Shown: positions 45,395 through 56,897, counted from the stretch's first letter. The stretch: 64,000 bases of DNA from an uncultured Sulfitobacter sp. (GCA_937138475.1 CAKZPD010000021.1:1-64000), one strand, 5' to 3'. Program-made: numbers and translations. Notes: generated from the letters alone by a model not told the origin.

Positions 45395-46131
45395 CCCCCT
45401 TTCAAAGCAGCTTTCGCGCGGCTTTGCTTGACCCTGCCGCGCCGGTTCCAGACGGGCTAATCGGCCCCGCGCAGGCCCCCGCCGGCAAGCGCTTTGATGT
45501 TTACCGCAACAACGTTGTGTTTTCGCTAACCATGGCACTGCGGGCGGCCTTTCCATTGGTTTTTCGTTTGCTGGGTGCAGAAAAATTCGACCTGATGGCG
45601 CAAGAGTTCCTTCGCGTATATCCCCCGGCATCGCCGTTGATGATGGATTATGGCGCACAGATGCCGCAGTTCCTTGCGGGGTTTTCCGCCTTGACCCATG
45701 TGGGGTATCTGGCCGATTGCGCAGGGCTGGATATCGCCATGCGCGCATCCTATCACGCGCCAAACGCTGGGCCGCCCCCGCTGACCGCCAGCGCATTGGC
45801 CCTGGCTGAGATCGGCCAGGCCCAGCTTGGGTTGGCACCCTCTGCGCGGATGCTCCGCTCCGTTTGGCCGATTTTTGATATCTGGCGGTTCAATTTCGAA
45901 CAAGACGCGCCGAAACCCCAAGCACGCGCCCAGGATGTTTTGATCATTCGCCCCGCATATGATCCCGTGCCCATCGCGTTACCTGTCGGCGCCTTTGACT
46001 GGATCACCGCCTTGCAAAACGGCGCCGATTTTGAGACCGCCCACGATTTGGCATTGGCCCAAGAACCCCAGTTCAATCTGGCCACAGCCCTTGCCGCCAT
46101 TGTTCCGCATCCAGCCCTTGTGATGGTATGA
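45391..46131 (+). CDS. bufC1: MNIO partner protein (DUF2063, BufC/HvfC-like)
   Basis: A 246-residue protein with the N-terminal DUF2063 domain: RFDVYRNNVVFSLTMALRAA, FPLVFRLLGAEKFDLMAQEF and SPLMMDYGAQMPQFLAGFSA (about residues 27-115). Pfam calls it a putative DNA-binding domain, but in MNIO operons this partner is thought to bind and present the precursor peptide to the enzyme. The C-terminal half is less conserved. Starts within the bufB1 stop (ATGA) at 45391. Confidence 0.92.
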   Translation: MTPFQSSFRAALLDPAAPVPDGLIGPAQAPAGKRFDVYRNNVVFSLTMALRAAFPLVFRLLGAEKFDLMAQEFLRVYPPASPLMMDYGAQMPQFLAGFSALTHVGYLADCAGLDIAMRASYHAPNAGPPPLTASALALAEIGQAQLGLAPSARMLRSVWPIFDIWRFNFEQDAPKPQARAQDVLIIRPAYDPVPIALPVGAFDWITALQNGADFETAHDLALAQEPQFNLATALAAIVPHPALVMV

Positions 46132-46142
46132 AAGGATTTTCC

Positions 46143-46685
46143 GTGATTGATATTTATAAGAAATTTACAGATAAATTAGACCGCGCCGATTGGATCATTC
46201 CAACGCTGGCCCGGTTCATTTTCGCGGCGACTTTGCTGGTGTATTACTGGGTTTCGGCGCTGACCAAGCTGGGCGATGGGCCGGCTGGTCTGGTGCAACC
46301 TTCGGTCGGGGCCTATGCCCAGATTTTTCCGCGTGTGTTTGAACAGGCCGGTTTTGACACCCAGGCCCTTGGCCTTTTTCACTGGGCTGTCGTGACGGGC
46401 GGCATGTGGGCGGAATTTATCCTGCCCGCCTTGGTCGTCTTGGGCATTTTGACCCGGCTGGCGGCTTTGGGCATGATCGGCTTTGTTGTCCTGCAATCGC
46501 TGACAGACGTGGTCGGGCATGGCGCCGGGGCCGAAACACTTGGCGCGTGGTTTGACCGGTTTTCCGGCAGTTTGATCTTGGATCAGCGCCTGTTCTGGGT
46601 ATTCATATTGATTGTTCTGGTGCTGAAGGGGGCCGGGCCGCTGTCCTTTGATCGGGCGCTGCGGCAGCGGGCCCTAGACACCTAG
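46143..46685 (+). CDS. bufD1: DoxX-family membrane protein of the bufferin operon
   Basis: A 180-residue inner-membrane protein with four hydrophobic segments (RFIFAATLLVYYWVSALT, GLFHWAVVTGGMWAEFILP, LAALGMIGFVVLQSLTDVVG, FWVFILIVLVLKGAGPLSFD), as in DoxX/DUF417-like proteins that accompany bufferin and TglHI-type genes. Two starts are possible: ATG at 46128, overlapping the bufC1 stop, and GTG at 46143, with AAAGGA six bases before it. I chose the GTG because its MIDIYKKFTDKL opening looks conserved. Its end overlaps the ArsC-like gene by 12 bases tail to tail. Confidence 0.85.
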   Translation: MIDIYKKFTDKLDRADWIIPTLARFIFAATLLVYYWVSALTKLGDGPAGLVQPSVGAYAQIFPRVFEQAGFDTQALGLFHWAVVTGGMWAEFILPALVVLGILTRLAALGMIGFVVLQSLTDVVGHGAGAETLGAWFDRFSGSLILDQRLFWVFILIVLVLKGAGPLSFDRALRQRALDT

Positions 46686-46988
46686 CGTTTCTTGGGTTTC
46701 GGCCCCCCAGCCCAGATACATCTGATCACCTGAAACAATCAACGGGCGCTTCATCAAGGCCGGGTGGGCTTGCAGCAACGCCAAGGGCGCCTGCGCCCTT
46801 TCATCCGCGTTCAGGCCCCGCCATGTCGTCGACCGGCGATTAACAATATCGTTTTCAAACCGCTCAATGGCCCGCAGCAACAGCGCCTCGGGCAGGCCAT
46901 CAGCCCGCAGATCGACAAATCGCGCGCTGGGCAATGCCTTGGCCGCCTTGCGGCAGGTGTCACAGTTTTTCAGGCCGTAAATATCCAT
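46674..46988 (-). CDS. ArsC/Spx-family thioredoxin-fold protein
   Basis: A 104-residue protein like YffB/ArsC. Cys9 and Cys12 are in LKNCDTCRKAAK, VNRRSTTWRGL has the Arg-rich region, and LIVSGDQMYLGWGAETQ the C-terminal part. It may be a glutathione-dependent thiol reductase rather than an arsenate reductase, for the arsenate-type signature is incomplete. It is convergent with bufD1 and starts on the last base of the P450 gene, so it is in the thyX-P450 transcript. Confidence 0.85.
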   Translation of the reverse strand: MDIYGLKNCDTCRKAAKALPSARFVDLRADGLPEALLLRAIERFENDIVNRRSTTWRGLNADERAQAPLALLQAHPALMKRPLIVSGDQMYLGWGAETQETLGV

Positions 46989-48175
46989 TATCTGTCCTCA
47001 AGGGTTGCGCGCAGCGATTGAAAGCCGTGAAACCGCACCCGGCCCCCCAAACCTGCGCCGGTGATTGAAAAGCGTGGGAACCGCGCCAAAAAGCGCTGGA
47101 TAGCGATCTGACCTTCCATCCGCGCCAGGGTCAGCCCGACACACACATGCGCCCCCGCCGCAAAGGCCAAATGGCGGTTTGGGCTGCGGGTGATATCAAA
47201 GGTCTCAGGCTGGTCAAAGACTTCGGGGTCGCGATTTGCAGCGCCGATACACAGGTGCAAATTCGCCCCCTTTGGCAAAGACACCCCGCGCAATGTGCAG
47301 GGCCTGGCGACCACGCGATTGCCAAATTGGTTCGGGGCGCGCAGGCGCAATACTTCTTCTATTGCCGGGGCAATCAGCGCGCCATCGTGTATCAAGCGGT
47401 CTTTTTGTTCGGGGTGGTCATGCAGCAGCGCCAGACCGTTTCCGATCAGGTTCGTGGTCGTTTCATGCCCGGCATTCAGAATGAAAATACAATTCTGAAT
47501 CAATTCGATTTCGCTTAATTTACCCGTCGCGTCCCCCATGATCAGGCGGGTCAGAACATCTGTTTCGGGATCGCCCGGCCGCCCGCGCCGATCGGCGATC
47601 AGCCCCGTTAGATATGTCTTGAAATCCTCAACCGCGCGCTGGCCCTTGGCCAGTTCATCGGCGGTCAAGACCGGCTCAAGCGCGCCCAATATCGCCAAAG
47701 ACCATTCGCGCAGCGGCCCACGTTCGCTGTGCGGCACATCCAGCAGATTTCCAATCACCTGAATGGGGATGCGGGCGGCGAAATCTTCGATCAGATCAAC
47801 CGAACCTGACAAGCCATCCAACAGCCGATCAACCGTTTCAATCAACGGCTGCCGCATATTTTGCAAAGCGCGCGGCGCCAAGGCCGAGCTCATGATGGAT
47901 CGCACGCGGGTGTGCAGCGGCGGATCGTTAAACACCAACGAGGTGGTGTGATGCTCAAACAGCGGGCTGTTTTCGCCAAACTTGGGGGCAAACACCCCCC
48001 GCTTATCCGAGATAAAGCCAGCAGTGTCCTTATAAATCGCGCTTAGGTCGGCGTGTTTGGACAGGATGAACGATCCATCAGCTTGCGCACAAATCGGCGC
48101 CTTTGCCAGCAACCTGTCATAATAAGGAAACGGGTCGCTGGTAAAATCAGATGGCAGATTTGCCAGATCGATCAT
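46988..48175 (-). CDS. Cytochrome P450
   Basis: A 395-residue soluble bacterial P450. The heme-thiolate loop is FAAGAHVCVGLTLARMEG, the I-helix oxygen motif NAGHETTTNLIGNGL and the ExxR pair EEVLRLRAPNQF. It will need a ferredoxin and reductase; none is adjacent, the nearest ferredoxin being at 5720. The substrate is unknown. The start at 48175 is the first ATG (MIDLANLPSDFT). It shares a base with the ArsC-like gene and lies 13 bases after thyX. Confidence 0.93.
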   Translation of the reverse strand: MIDLANLPSDFTSDPFPYYDRLLAKAPICAQADGSFILSKHADLSAIYKDTAGFISDKRGVFAPKFGENSPLFEHHTTSLVFNDPPLHTRVRSIMSSALAPRALQNMRQPLIETVDRLLDGLSGSVDLIEDFAARIPIQVIGNLLDVPHSERGPLREWSLAILGALEPVLTADELAKGQRAVEDFKTYLTGLIADRRGRPGDPETDVLTRLIMGDATGKLSEIELIQNCIFILNAGHETTTNLIGNGLALLHDHPEQKDRLIHDGALIAPAIEEVLRLRAPNQFGNRVVARPCTLRGVSLPKGANLHLCIGAANRDPEVFDQPETFDITRSPNRHLAFAAGAHVCVGLTLARMEGQIAIQRFLARFPRFSITGAGLGGRVRFHGFQSLRATLEDR

Positions 48176-48188
48176 CGCGCATTCAGCA

Positions 48189-49100
48189 TCATTTTCCCGC
48201 CAAAAGCGATTGGAATTCGCGCCATTCGCCGGCGCTCATCCCGGATGTTTCTTGCGTAACCGTTTCACCGCGCAGCATCCCCCGCACCGCATCCATCGCC
48301 CGCCCCGACAGGTTGGCACCGCCCAGGCGATAATCCTCAAAGGCGCTATAGGCGGCGGGCACCCAATCGGCGACCATGGCGCAGATTGCCTCGGCATAAA
48401 CACGGATTTCATATTGCGCATGCGGATCGGCGCGCAACCGCAGGAAATGAAACAGATTGTGCAGATCCACTTTCCAATACCACTGGGTGTAAATGTTGGA
48501 CGGCAGGTTCATCCGGGCCAGTTCGCGCGCCAGACCGTCCTGCCCGTCTTGCGAAATCATCTGCTCGTAATGGTCATAGGCCCGGTTTGAATCCGCCTTG
48601 AGAATATCCAGCACCCGCGCGGCCTCGGCGCCTTCCAGCACCGCGCCGCGGCCCTGGTTGTTCACAACCGACTGCGCGTTCACATGTTCGGGCGCAGGAA
48701 TATAAAATTCGCGGTCCAGGATCGAATAGCGCGCTGAATATTCGTTAACATTGGCGGTGCGATGCCGGATCCACTGGCGCGCCACAAAGACCGGCAGCTT
48801 TACATGCAGCTTGATTTCGCACATCTCGAACGGGGTTGAATGCCAGTGCCGCATCAAATAGCGGATCAACCCTTCGTCGTTTTGCACCGATTTCGTGCCC
48901 TTGCCATAGCTGACCCGCGCCGCCTGACAGATCGCCGCATCATCACCCATGTAATCAATAACCCGGACAAACCCGTGATCAAGAACTGGAACCGCCTTGT
49001 AAAGATGCGCCTCCATTCCCGGTGCAACGGCCCGCAAAGTTGCGCTTGCTTCGCTGCGCTGCGCGTCGATTTCAGCCTGTTGTTCGGGGCTAAGCGGCAT
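48189..49100 (-). CDS. thyX: Flavin-dependent thymidylate synthase
   Basis: A 303-residue ThyX making dTMP from dUMP with methylenetetrahydrofolate and NADPH, the alternative to ThyA. The signature [16 protein letters not shown] (RHR-x7-S) is present; [20 protein letters not shown] is the second conserved stretch. ThyX-only genomes are frequent in this group. The start at 49100 ([12 protein letters not shown]) is the first in-frame ATG. The P450 and ArsC-like genes follow on the same strand. Confidence 0.95.
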   Translation of the reverse strand: MPLSPEQQAEIDAQRSEASATLRAVAPGMEAHLYKAVPVLDHGFVRVIDYMGDDAAICQAARVSYGKGTKSVQNDEGLIRYLMRHWHSTPFEMCEIKLHVKLPVFVARQWIRHRTANVNEYSARYSILDREFYIPAPEHVNAQSVVNNQGRGAVLEGAEAARVLDILKADSNRAYDHYEQMISQDGQDGLARELARMNLPSNIYTQWYWKVDLHNLFHFLRLRADPHAQYEIRVYAEAICAMVADWVPAAYSAFEDYRLGGANLSGRAMDAVRGMLRGETVTQETSGMSAGEWREFQSLLAGK

Positions 49101-49242
49101 CGGTTCATCCTTTGTTGGCTCGTGAGTCGCGCCGACTATATCTGGGCATTGCCCTAACAGGAACAGCGATATGCAGCCAGTTTCGATCTGGCGCCCCCCT
49201 CAAACCATGATAGGCTTTGCCAAACATCAGCAGGAGCAGAAC

Positions 49243-49671
49243 ATGAGCCTTAAATATCTTCACACCATGGTGCGCGTCAAAGACCTTGGGGCCAACATCG
49301 CCTTTTATGAATTGCTGGGGCTGTATGAAACCCGCCGTTATGAAAGCCAAGAGGGGCGCTTTACCCTGGTGTTCATGGCCCCCAAAGGGCAAGAGGACTG
49401 CCCGATTGAGCTGACCTATAACTGGGATGGTGACGACGGCCTGCCCAGTGACAGCCGCCATTTTGGCCATCTGGCCTATAGTGTGGCCAATATTTACGAG
49501 ACCTGCCAGCATCTTATGGACAACGGTGTCACCATCAATCGCCCGCCCCGCGACGGGCGGATGGCCTTTGTGCGATCACCTGACAATGTGTCGATCGAGC
49601 TTCTGCAAGAGGATGGCAACCTGCCACCAGCCGAACCCTGGGCCAGCATGGGCAACACCGGGCATTGGTAA
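49243..49671 (+). CDS. gloA: Lactoylglutathione lyase (glyoxalase I)
   Basis: A 142-residue VOC enzyme isomerising the methylglyoxal-glutathione hemithioacetal to lactoylglutathione. It opens MSLKYLHTMVRVKDLGANIA; the metal ligands His and Glu are in FGHLAYSVANIYE and VSIELLQEDG, and the glutathione contacts in YNWDGDDGL. AGGAG lies just before the ATG at 49243. It is divergent from thyX and convergent with the MarR-like gene. Confidence 0.9.
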   Translation: MSLKYLHTMVRVKDLGANIAFYELLGLYETRRYESQEGRFTLVFMAPKGQEDCPIELTYNWDGDDGLPSDSRHFGHLAYSVANIYETCQHLMDNGVTINRPPRDGRMAFVRSPDNVSIELLQEDGNLPPAEPWASMGNTGHW

Positions 49672-49734
49672 ACCGCAGCGGCACGATCATGGGGCGCTGC
49701 TATGTCGCGCGCCCTGCCCCGCCCAAAGCCACAT

Positions 49735-50244
49735 TCAGTATATATAGCGGATTTGATCGCTCCAATACCGCTCCATCCGTTTGAGCGATCGGGTAATATG
49801 GTCCAACCCATCCGGGCCCAGAACCGCCTTGTTCTCAAGGCCATCGGCGTGGCGGGCAAACAGTTCCGCCACCACATCCCGAATTTTGCGACCCTTTTCC
49901 GTCAACTTGACCCGGACCGAACGTCGGTCAATATCACAGCGCTGATGGTGCATATACCCCATATCCACCAGCTTTTTAAGGTTATAGCTGACATTGCTGC
50001 CTTGATAATACCCGCGGGTCTTCAGCTCACCTGCGGTGACTTCATTATCGCCGATGTTGAACAAAAGCAGCGCCTGCACCGCGTTTATCTCAAGCACGCC
50101 AACCCGCTCAAATTCGTCTTTGATCACATCCAGCAAAAGACGATGCAACCGTTCCACCAAGGACAAAGCCTCAAGATATCCCACCATGAAACCCGCATTG
50201 GGTTTGGCTGATGTCTGTTCGGAAATATTATCTTGAATGCTCAT
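49735..50244 (-). CDS. MarR-like winged-helix regulator (LdtR-type)
   Basis: A 169-residue transcription factor. The winged-helix core is ALLLFNIGDNEVTAGELKTR, then GYYQGSNVSYNLKKLVDMGY (recognition helix) and RCDIDRRSVRVKLTEKGRKI (wing). It resembles LdtR of Rhizobiales, which controls cell-wall transpeptidases and stress tolerance. GGAG precedes the ATG at 50244; an ATG at 50277 adds 11 residues. It is monocistronic and lies between gloA (convergent) and sdhE (same strand). Confidence 0.88.
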   Translation of the reverse strand: MSIQDNISEQTSAKPNAGFMVGYLEALSLVERLHRLLLDVIKDEFERVGVLEINAVQALLLFNIGDNEVTAGELKTRGYYQGSNVSYNLKKLVDMGYMHHQRCDIDRRSVRVKLTEKGRKIRDVVAELFARHADGLENKAVLGPDGLDHITRSLKRMERYWSDQIRYIY

Positions 50245-50341
50245 CGCCGTCTCCAACTGTTGTGCGTCCAACAGCAAGATGCGGCGAAAAACAAAAGATT
50301 TCGTTAAAAATGGGAAAACATTGCGGCCGCAGCCGTTGCCC

Positions 50342-52292
<1,951 letters not shown>

Positions 52293-52311
52293 CCCCCAGC
52301 TGCGGCCCAGC

Positions 52312-52349
52312 TTTCTTTTGTTCTTAAATATCCCCGCCGGAGGCTCCCC
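52312..52349 (-). repeat. Dispersed extragenic repeat copy
   Basis: Same unit as at 25391, in the opposite orientation: on the minus strand it begins GGGGAGCCTCCGGCGGGGAT and ends ATTTAAGAACAAAAGAAA. It lies between aspC and the MATE gene. Confidence 0.9.
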
Positions 52350-52411
52350 AACCCGCCACCGGCGCGGCGCTCATGTGGGCACTGCGCGCAGATCACCCGA
52401 TGCGCGATGGG

Positions 52412-53761
52412 CTATACGGCCTTCACCACCCACCCCCAAAAGCGCAGGTTCAACAACACCGCCGCCGCCCCCAGGCCAACCACCAGCCCCAGCCAAACCC
52501 CGATTCCGCCCAGGTCGAACACAAACCCGAACACATAGGAACACGGCGCTCCGATCCCCCAATAGCTTAGCGCGGCGAATATCATCGGCAGGCGGGTATC
52601 TTGAACCCCGCGCAACAGCCCCAAGGCCACAACCTGCGCCCCATCCACCAGCTGAAACAGCGCCGCCATCGCCAACAGCCCGGCGCCAATTACCATGATC
52701 TGCGCCCGTGCCGGGTCACCTGGCAAAACAAACAACGATATCAACGGCTCGGGAAAACGCAGGAACCCGGCGATTGTCAGGCAAGCGATGGCAAATGACA
52801 TGACCAAAACCACCTTGGCGCCGCGCCCCAGATGCGCCCGATCGCGGCGACCGAACGCATTTCCGGCGCGAATGGTCGCAACATTGCTCAGCCCCAGATG
52901 CACCATAAACGTGATCGAAGCCAGCTGAATAGCCACCCCATGCGCCGCCAGCGGCACCGTCCCCAGCCACCCCATCATCGTTGCCGATGCGGCAAACAGA
53001 CCGACCTCGCTCAGTGCGGTCAGCCCAATCGGCCAACCCAGCGCAAAAACCCGCCACAACATAACGCGATCCGCGCGCCAAATGCGCTGGAACATTGCAT
53101 GTTGCGGCTGAACCCATTGCACATAGGCAACAACGCCTATCAGCGACACCACCTGCGTCACCACCGAAGCAATCGCCGCCCCGGCAATCCCGAGCTCGGG
53201 CGCCCCCCAATTGCCAAAGATCAACGCATAATTGACCACCCCGTTTTGCACCGCCGCCAGAACCGTTAGCCAGAAAACGAACTGGGTGCGTTCCAGTGCC
53301 GCCAAATAGGACTTGAGCACCATCACCAAAAGCGCCGGAATTATCCCCCATCCGGCAATTCCCAGATAAAGCGCGGCGTCCCGTGCGACGCTGTCGCTTT
53401 GCCCCAGCAATCGCAACAACGGTTCTGACCAGATCATCAGCGGCAAGGCCAGCAGGCCAAATCCAAGCGACAGCCACATGCTCATCCGTGTGGCGCGGCG
53501 GATCCCAGTCTCGTCGCCTTCGGCGCCAAAGGCCGCCACCATCGGCATCACCGCCCAGGCATACCCGGACCCGAAAATAAACAGCACAAAGAAAAACGTA
53601 GACCCCAGCGTCACCGCCGCCAGCGCCTCGACCCCATACCAGCCCAGCATCACCGTATCGGTCACACCAATGGCCATCTGTGCCAAATGCCCACCAATCA
53701 ACGGCAGGCCCAAGGTCAATATCGCCCGTATATGGGCACCATAGGTCATAATCTTGCTCAT
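52412..53761 (-). CDS. MATE-family efflux transporter
   Basis: A 449-residue membrane protein with about 12 hydrophobic segments and the NorM-like opening ILTLGLPLIGGHLAQMAIGV and TDTVMLGWYGVEALAAVTLG. MATE proteins exchange Na+ or H+ for cationic drugs or metabolites. The start at 53761 (MSKIMTYG) is the first ATG; a TTG upstream at 53767 is less likely. It is convergent with aspC and divergent from the hydrolase at 53924. Confidence 0.93.
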   Translation of the reverse strand: MSKIMTYGAHIRAILTLGLPLIGGHLAQMAIGVTDTVMLGWYGVEALAAVTLGSTFFFVLFIFGSGYAWAVMPMVAAFGAEGDETGIRRATRMSMWLSLGFGLLALPLMIWSEPLLRLLGQSDSVARDAALYLGIAGWGIIPALLVMVLKSYLAALERTQFVFWLTVLAAVQNGVVNYALIFGNWGAPELGIAGAAIASVVTQVVSLIGVVAYVQWVQPQHAMFQRIWRADRVMLWRVFALGWPIGLTALSEVGLFAASATMMGWLGTVPLAAHGVAIQLASITFMVHLGLSNVATIRAGNAFGRRDRAHLGRGAKVVLVMSFAIACLTIAGFLRFPEPLISLFVLPGDPARAQIMVIGAGLLAMAALFQLVDGAQVVALGLLRGVQDTRLPMIFAALSYWGIGAPCSYVFGFVFDLGGIGVWLGLVVGLGAAAVLLNLRFWGWVVKAV

Positions 53762-53923
53762 CCCCAAGCCTTACGCGCGCCGCGAAACGGACAAAAGGGC
53801 AAATCGACGCGGCCGCCCCTTGGCCGCCGCCCGCCGCCCCGCCCGCCAAAAGCCGCAGCCGGGGCCATAATGCTTTGGCATCACGGGAATTGCCGCCTAA
53901 GCTGTGCAAAACGGAGATTGATC

Positions 53924-54820
53924 ATGCACCCCACCGGCCCCCAGAAAAAAACCGGCACATGGAGAAAAATCAACGGCCAGGATTTCTTTGTCCACAGCTG
54001 GGGCGATCCCAGCCTGCCGCCCCTGTTGCTTTTGCATGGGTTCCCCGAATATGGCGGCAGCTGGGCTGATTTGGCGCCATACCTGTCGGATCGGTTTCAC
54101 CTGATCGCCCCTGACCAACGCGGCTTTGGCCAAAGCTGGGCGCCCGAGGGGGTAGACCACTATAAGGCATCGGCGCTGGTCTCGGATATGGCCGCGCTGA
54201 TTGCCGATCACGCGCCGCTGGTGGTTCTGGGTCATGACTGGGGCGCGGCGATTGCCTATGGTTTGGCGATGGGTCGCCCCGATCTGGTGTCACGGTTGAT
54301 TATCATGAACGGCGTGCACCCGGCGCCATTCCAGACGGCCTTGGCACGCGGCGGGGCACAATCGCAGGCCTCGCAATATATCAATTTCTTGCGCGCCCCC
54401 AAAAGCGAAGACCACCTGGCCGAAAACGGCTTTGCCAAAATGCTGGAGCTGTTTTCCGCCCATATGGATATGCGCTGGCTGTCGGGGCAAACCCGGACCG
54501 ATTATCTGGCCCAATGGGATGGACCAAAGCGCCTGTCAGCGATGATCAACTGGTATAGGGCATCGCCCTTGCGTGTGGCAAAACCCGGCCAACCCATCAC
54601 CGACCTTCGGCCCCTGCCCCACGATGCCATGCAAATCACCTGCCCGCATCTGCTGATCTGGGGGGAAAACGACACCGCCCTGTTGCCCGAGGCGACCCAA
54701 GGGCTTGAGGGGTTTGCCCCTGACCTGACCCGCGTCACCATTGCGGGCGCCGATCACTGGCTACACCACCAAAAACCGGCAAAAGTCGCCGAGGCAATTC
54801 TTGGGTGGTTAGATCGTTAA
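53924..54820 (+). CDS. Alpha/beta hydrolase, epoxide hydrolase-like
   Basis: A 298-residue hydrolase with Asp as nucleophile in VVLGHDWGAAIAYGLAMG, the arrangement of soluble epoxide hydrolases and haloalkane or haloacetate dehalogenases. The oxyanion loop is LLLHGFPEYGGSWADLAP; the acid is in WGENDTALLPEATQ and the His in GADHWLHHQKP. Two Tyr in the cap are expected for epoxide opening, but which ones is unclear. The start at 53924 has GGAG upstream. It lies before parE on the same strand. Confidence 0.88.
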   Translation: MHPTGPQKKTGTWRKINGQDFFVHSWGDPSLPPLLLLHGFPEYGGSWADLAPYLSDRFHLIAPDQRGFGQSWAPEGVDHYKASALVSDMAALIADHAPLVVLGHDWGAAIAYGLAMGRPDLVSRLIIMNGVHPAPFQTALARGGAQSQASQYINFLRAPKSEDHLAENGFAKMLELFSAHMDMRWLSGQTRTDYLAQWDGPKRLSAMINWYRASPLRVAKPGQPITDLRPLPHDAMQITCPHLLIWGENDTALLPEATQGLEGFAPDLTRVTIAGADHWLHHQKPAKVAEAILGWLDR

Positions 54821-54840
54821 CCAACAGTGGTTAAACTGTT
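54817..54840 (+). terminator. Overlapping hairpins after the hydrolase gene
   Basis: TTAACCA-ACAG-TGGTTAA (54817-54834) includes the stop codon, and AACAGT/ACTGTT (54823-54828, 54835-54840) is an alternative fold of the same sequence. No U-tract follows, so a role in termination is uncertain. Confidence 0.35.
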
Positions 54841-54938
54841 CCAACGGGGCCGCTGCGCGATCTGGCCTTTCCCCTTGGCGCGCGCTCTGACATAATCGCC
54901 CGCAATCACAATAAGCACAAAGCCCGAGCACGCACCGC

Positions 54939-56897
54939 ATGTCCCACGACCTTCTGAGCAACGCCGCCCCCGAAGACTATGACGCATCGTCCATCGAAGT
55001 CCTTGAGGGGCTGGAACCCGTTCGCAAACGGCCCGGCATGTATATTGGCGGCACCGATGAACGGGCGCTGCACCATTTGGTTGCCGAAGTTCTGGACAAT
55101 TCGATGGACGAAGCGGTCGCGGGCCATGCCAATCGGATCGAAGTCGAACTGCACGAAGATTATTCCGTCACTATCCGCGACAACGGCCGGGGCATCCCGA
55201 TCGACCCGCACCCCAAGTTTCCGGGTAAATCCGCGCTTGAGGTCATCTTGTGCACCCTGCACGCGGGCGGAAAATTTTCCGGCAAAGCCTATGAAACCTC
55301 GGGCGGATTGCACGGGGTTGGCGCATCAGTTGTGAACGCCCTGTCTGACAGCATGGTCGTGCAGGTCGCCCGCAACAAGGAGCTGTTTGAACAGCGGTTT
55401 TCGCGCGGCGTGCCCCAAGGCCCGGTGGCCAAGATCGGCGCGGCCCCCAACCGGCGCGGCACCACCGTGACCTTTCACGCCGACGAACAGATCTTCGGAA
55501 CCCACCGGTTCAAGCCGGCGCGATTGTTCAAAACCATCCGGTCCAAGGCCTATCTGTTTTCGGGCGTCGAAATTCGCTGGAAAACCGCGATTAACGACGG
55601 GGAAACCCCTACCGAGGCCACCTTTCATTTCCCTGGCGGCCTGGCCGACTATCTTAAGGAAACCATGGGCGGATCGACCACCTATGCCGAAAACCCGTTT
55701 GCGGGGGTCGTTGACTTTAAGGAAAAGTTCAACGTGCCGGGCAAAGTGGAATGGGCGATCAACTGGACCCCGGCGCGCGACGGATATATCCAATCGTACT
55801 GTAACACCGTTCCCACCCCCGAAGGCGGCACCCACGAAGCCGGGTTTTGGGCCGCCATCCTCAAGGGTATCCGCGCCTACGGAGAATTGGTGAACAACCG
55901 CAAGGCCAAGGATATCACCCGCGATGATCTGACCACCGGGGGCTGCGCCCTTGTGTCCTGTTTCATCCGCGAGCCGGAATTCGTCGGCCAAACCAAAGAC
56001 CGGCTTGCCACGATGGAAGCTGCCAAGCTGGTTGAAAATTCGGTTCGGGACCATTTTGACAACTGGCTGGCCGCCGATACCAAATCGGCCGGCGCGATTC
56101 TGGATTTCCTTGTGCTGCGCGCCGAAGAACGGATGCGCCGCCGGATGGAAAAGGAAACCCAGCGCAAATCGGCCACCAAAAAACTGCGCCTGCCCGGCAA
56201 GCTGACCGATTGCACATCGAAATCCCGCGAAGGCACCGAATTGTTCATCGTCGAAGGCGACAGCGCCGGCGGATCGGGCAAAGGCGCGCGCAATCGCAAC
56301 ACCCAGGCGCTTTTGCCGCTCAAGGGTAAGATCCTCAATGTGCTGGGCGCCGCCTCGAGCAAGCTGGGAACCAACGCCGAGATCAGCGACCTGTGCGAGG
56401 CGCTTGGCGTGGGCATGGGCACCAAGTTCAACCTGGATGATCTGCGCTATGACAAGGTGATCATCATGACCGATGCCGATGTCGATGGCGCCCATATCGC
56501 ATCCTTGCTGATGACGTTCTTTTTCACCCAGATGCGGCCCCTGATCGACAATGGCCACCTGTATCTGGCCTGCCCGCCCCTCTTTCGTCTGACCCAAGGG
56601 GCCAAGCGCATCTATTGCCTGGACGAGGCGGAAAAGAACCATTGGCTGGAGAAAGGCATTGGCGGCAAAGGCAAAATCGACGTGAGCCGCTTTAAGGGCC
56701 TTGGAGAAATGGATGCCAAGGATCTGAAAGAGACCACTATGGATCCGGCCACCCGCAAGCTGATCCGGGTCTCGATTGATGAAGACACCCCCGGCGAAAC
56801 CGGCGATCTGGTTGAACGGCTCATGGGGAAAAAGCCCGAATTGCGGTTTCAGTATATTCAGGAAAACGCCAAATTCGTGGCCGAGCTGGACATATGA
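54939..56897 (+). CDS. parE: DNA topoisomerase IV subunit B
   Basis: A 652-residue ParE. The GHKL ATPase domain has MYIGGTDERALHHLVAEVLD, NSMDEAVAG and TIRDNGRGIPID; the TOPRIM domain has LFIVEGDSAGGSGKGARNRN and MTDADVDGAHIASLL. The C terminus ends GKKPELRFQYIQENAKFVAE. It unlinks daughter chromosomes with ParC. It is told from GyrB by its shorter length. The stop overlaps the next gene's start (ATGA). Confidence 0.95.
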   Translation: MSHDLLSNAAPEDYDASSIEVLEGLEPVRKRPGMYIGGTDERALHHLVAEVLDNSMDEAVAGHANRIEVELHEDYSVTIRDNGRGIPIDPHPKFPGKSALEVILCTLHAGGKFSGKAYETSGGLHGVGASVVNALSDSMVVQVARNKELFEQRFSRGVPQGPVAKIGAAPNRRGTTVTFHADEQIFGTHRFKPARLFKTIRSKAYLFSGVEIRWKTAINDGETPTEATFHFPGGLADYLKETMGGSTTYAENPFAGVVDFKEKFNVPGKVEWAINWTPARDGYIQSYCNTVPTPEGGTHEAGFWAAILKGIRAYGELVNNRKAKDITRDDLTTGGCALVSCFIREPEFVGQTKDRLATMEAAKLVENSVRDHFDNWLAADTKSAGAILDFLVLRAEERMRRRMEKETQRKSATKKLRLPGKLTDCTSKSREGTELFIVEGDSAGGSGKGARNRNTQALLPLKGKILNVLGAASSKLGTNAEISDLCEALGVGMGTKFNLDDLRYDKVIIMTDADVDGAHIASLLMTFFFTQMRPLIDNGHLYLACPPLFRLTQGAKRIYCLDEAEKNHWLEKGIGGKGKIDVSRFKGLGEMDAKDLKETTMDPATRKLIRVSIDEDTPGETGDLVERLMGKKPELRFQYIQENAKFVAELDI

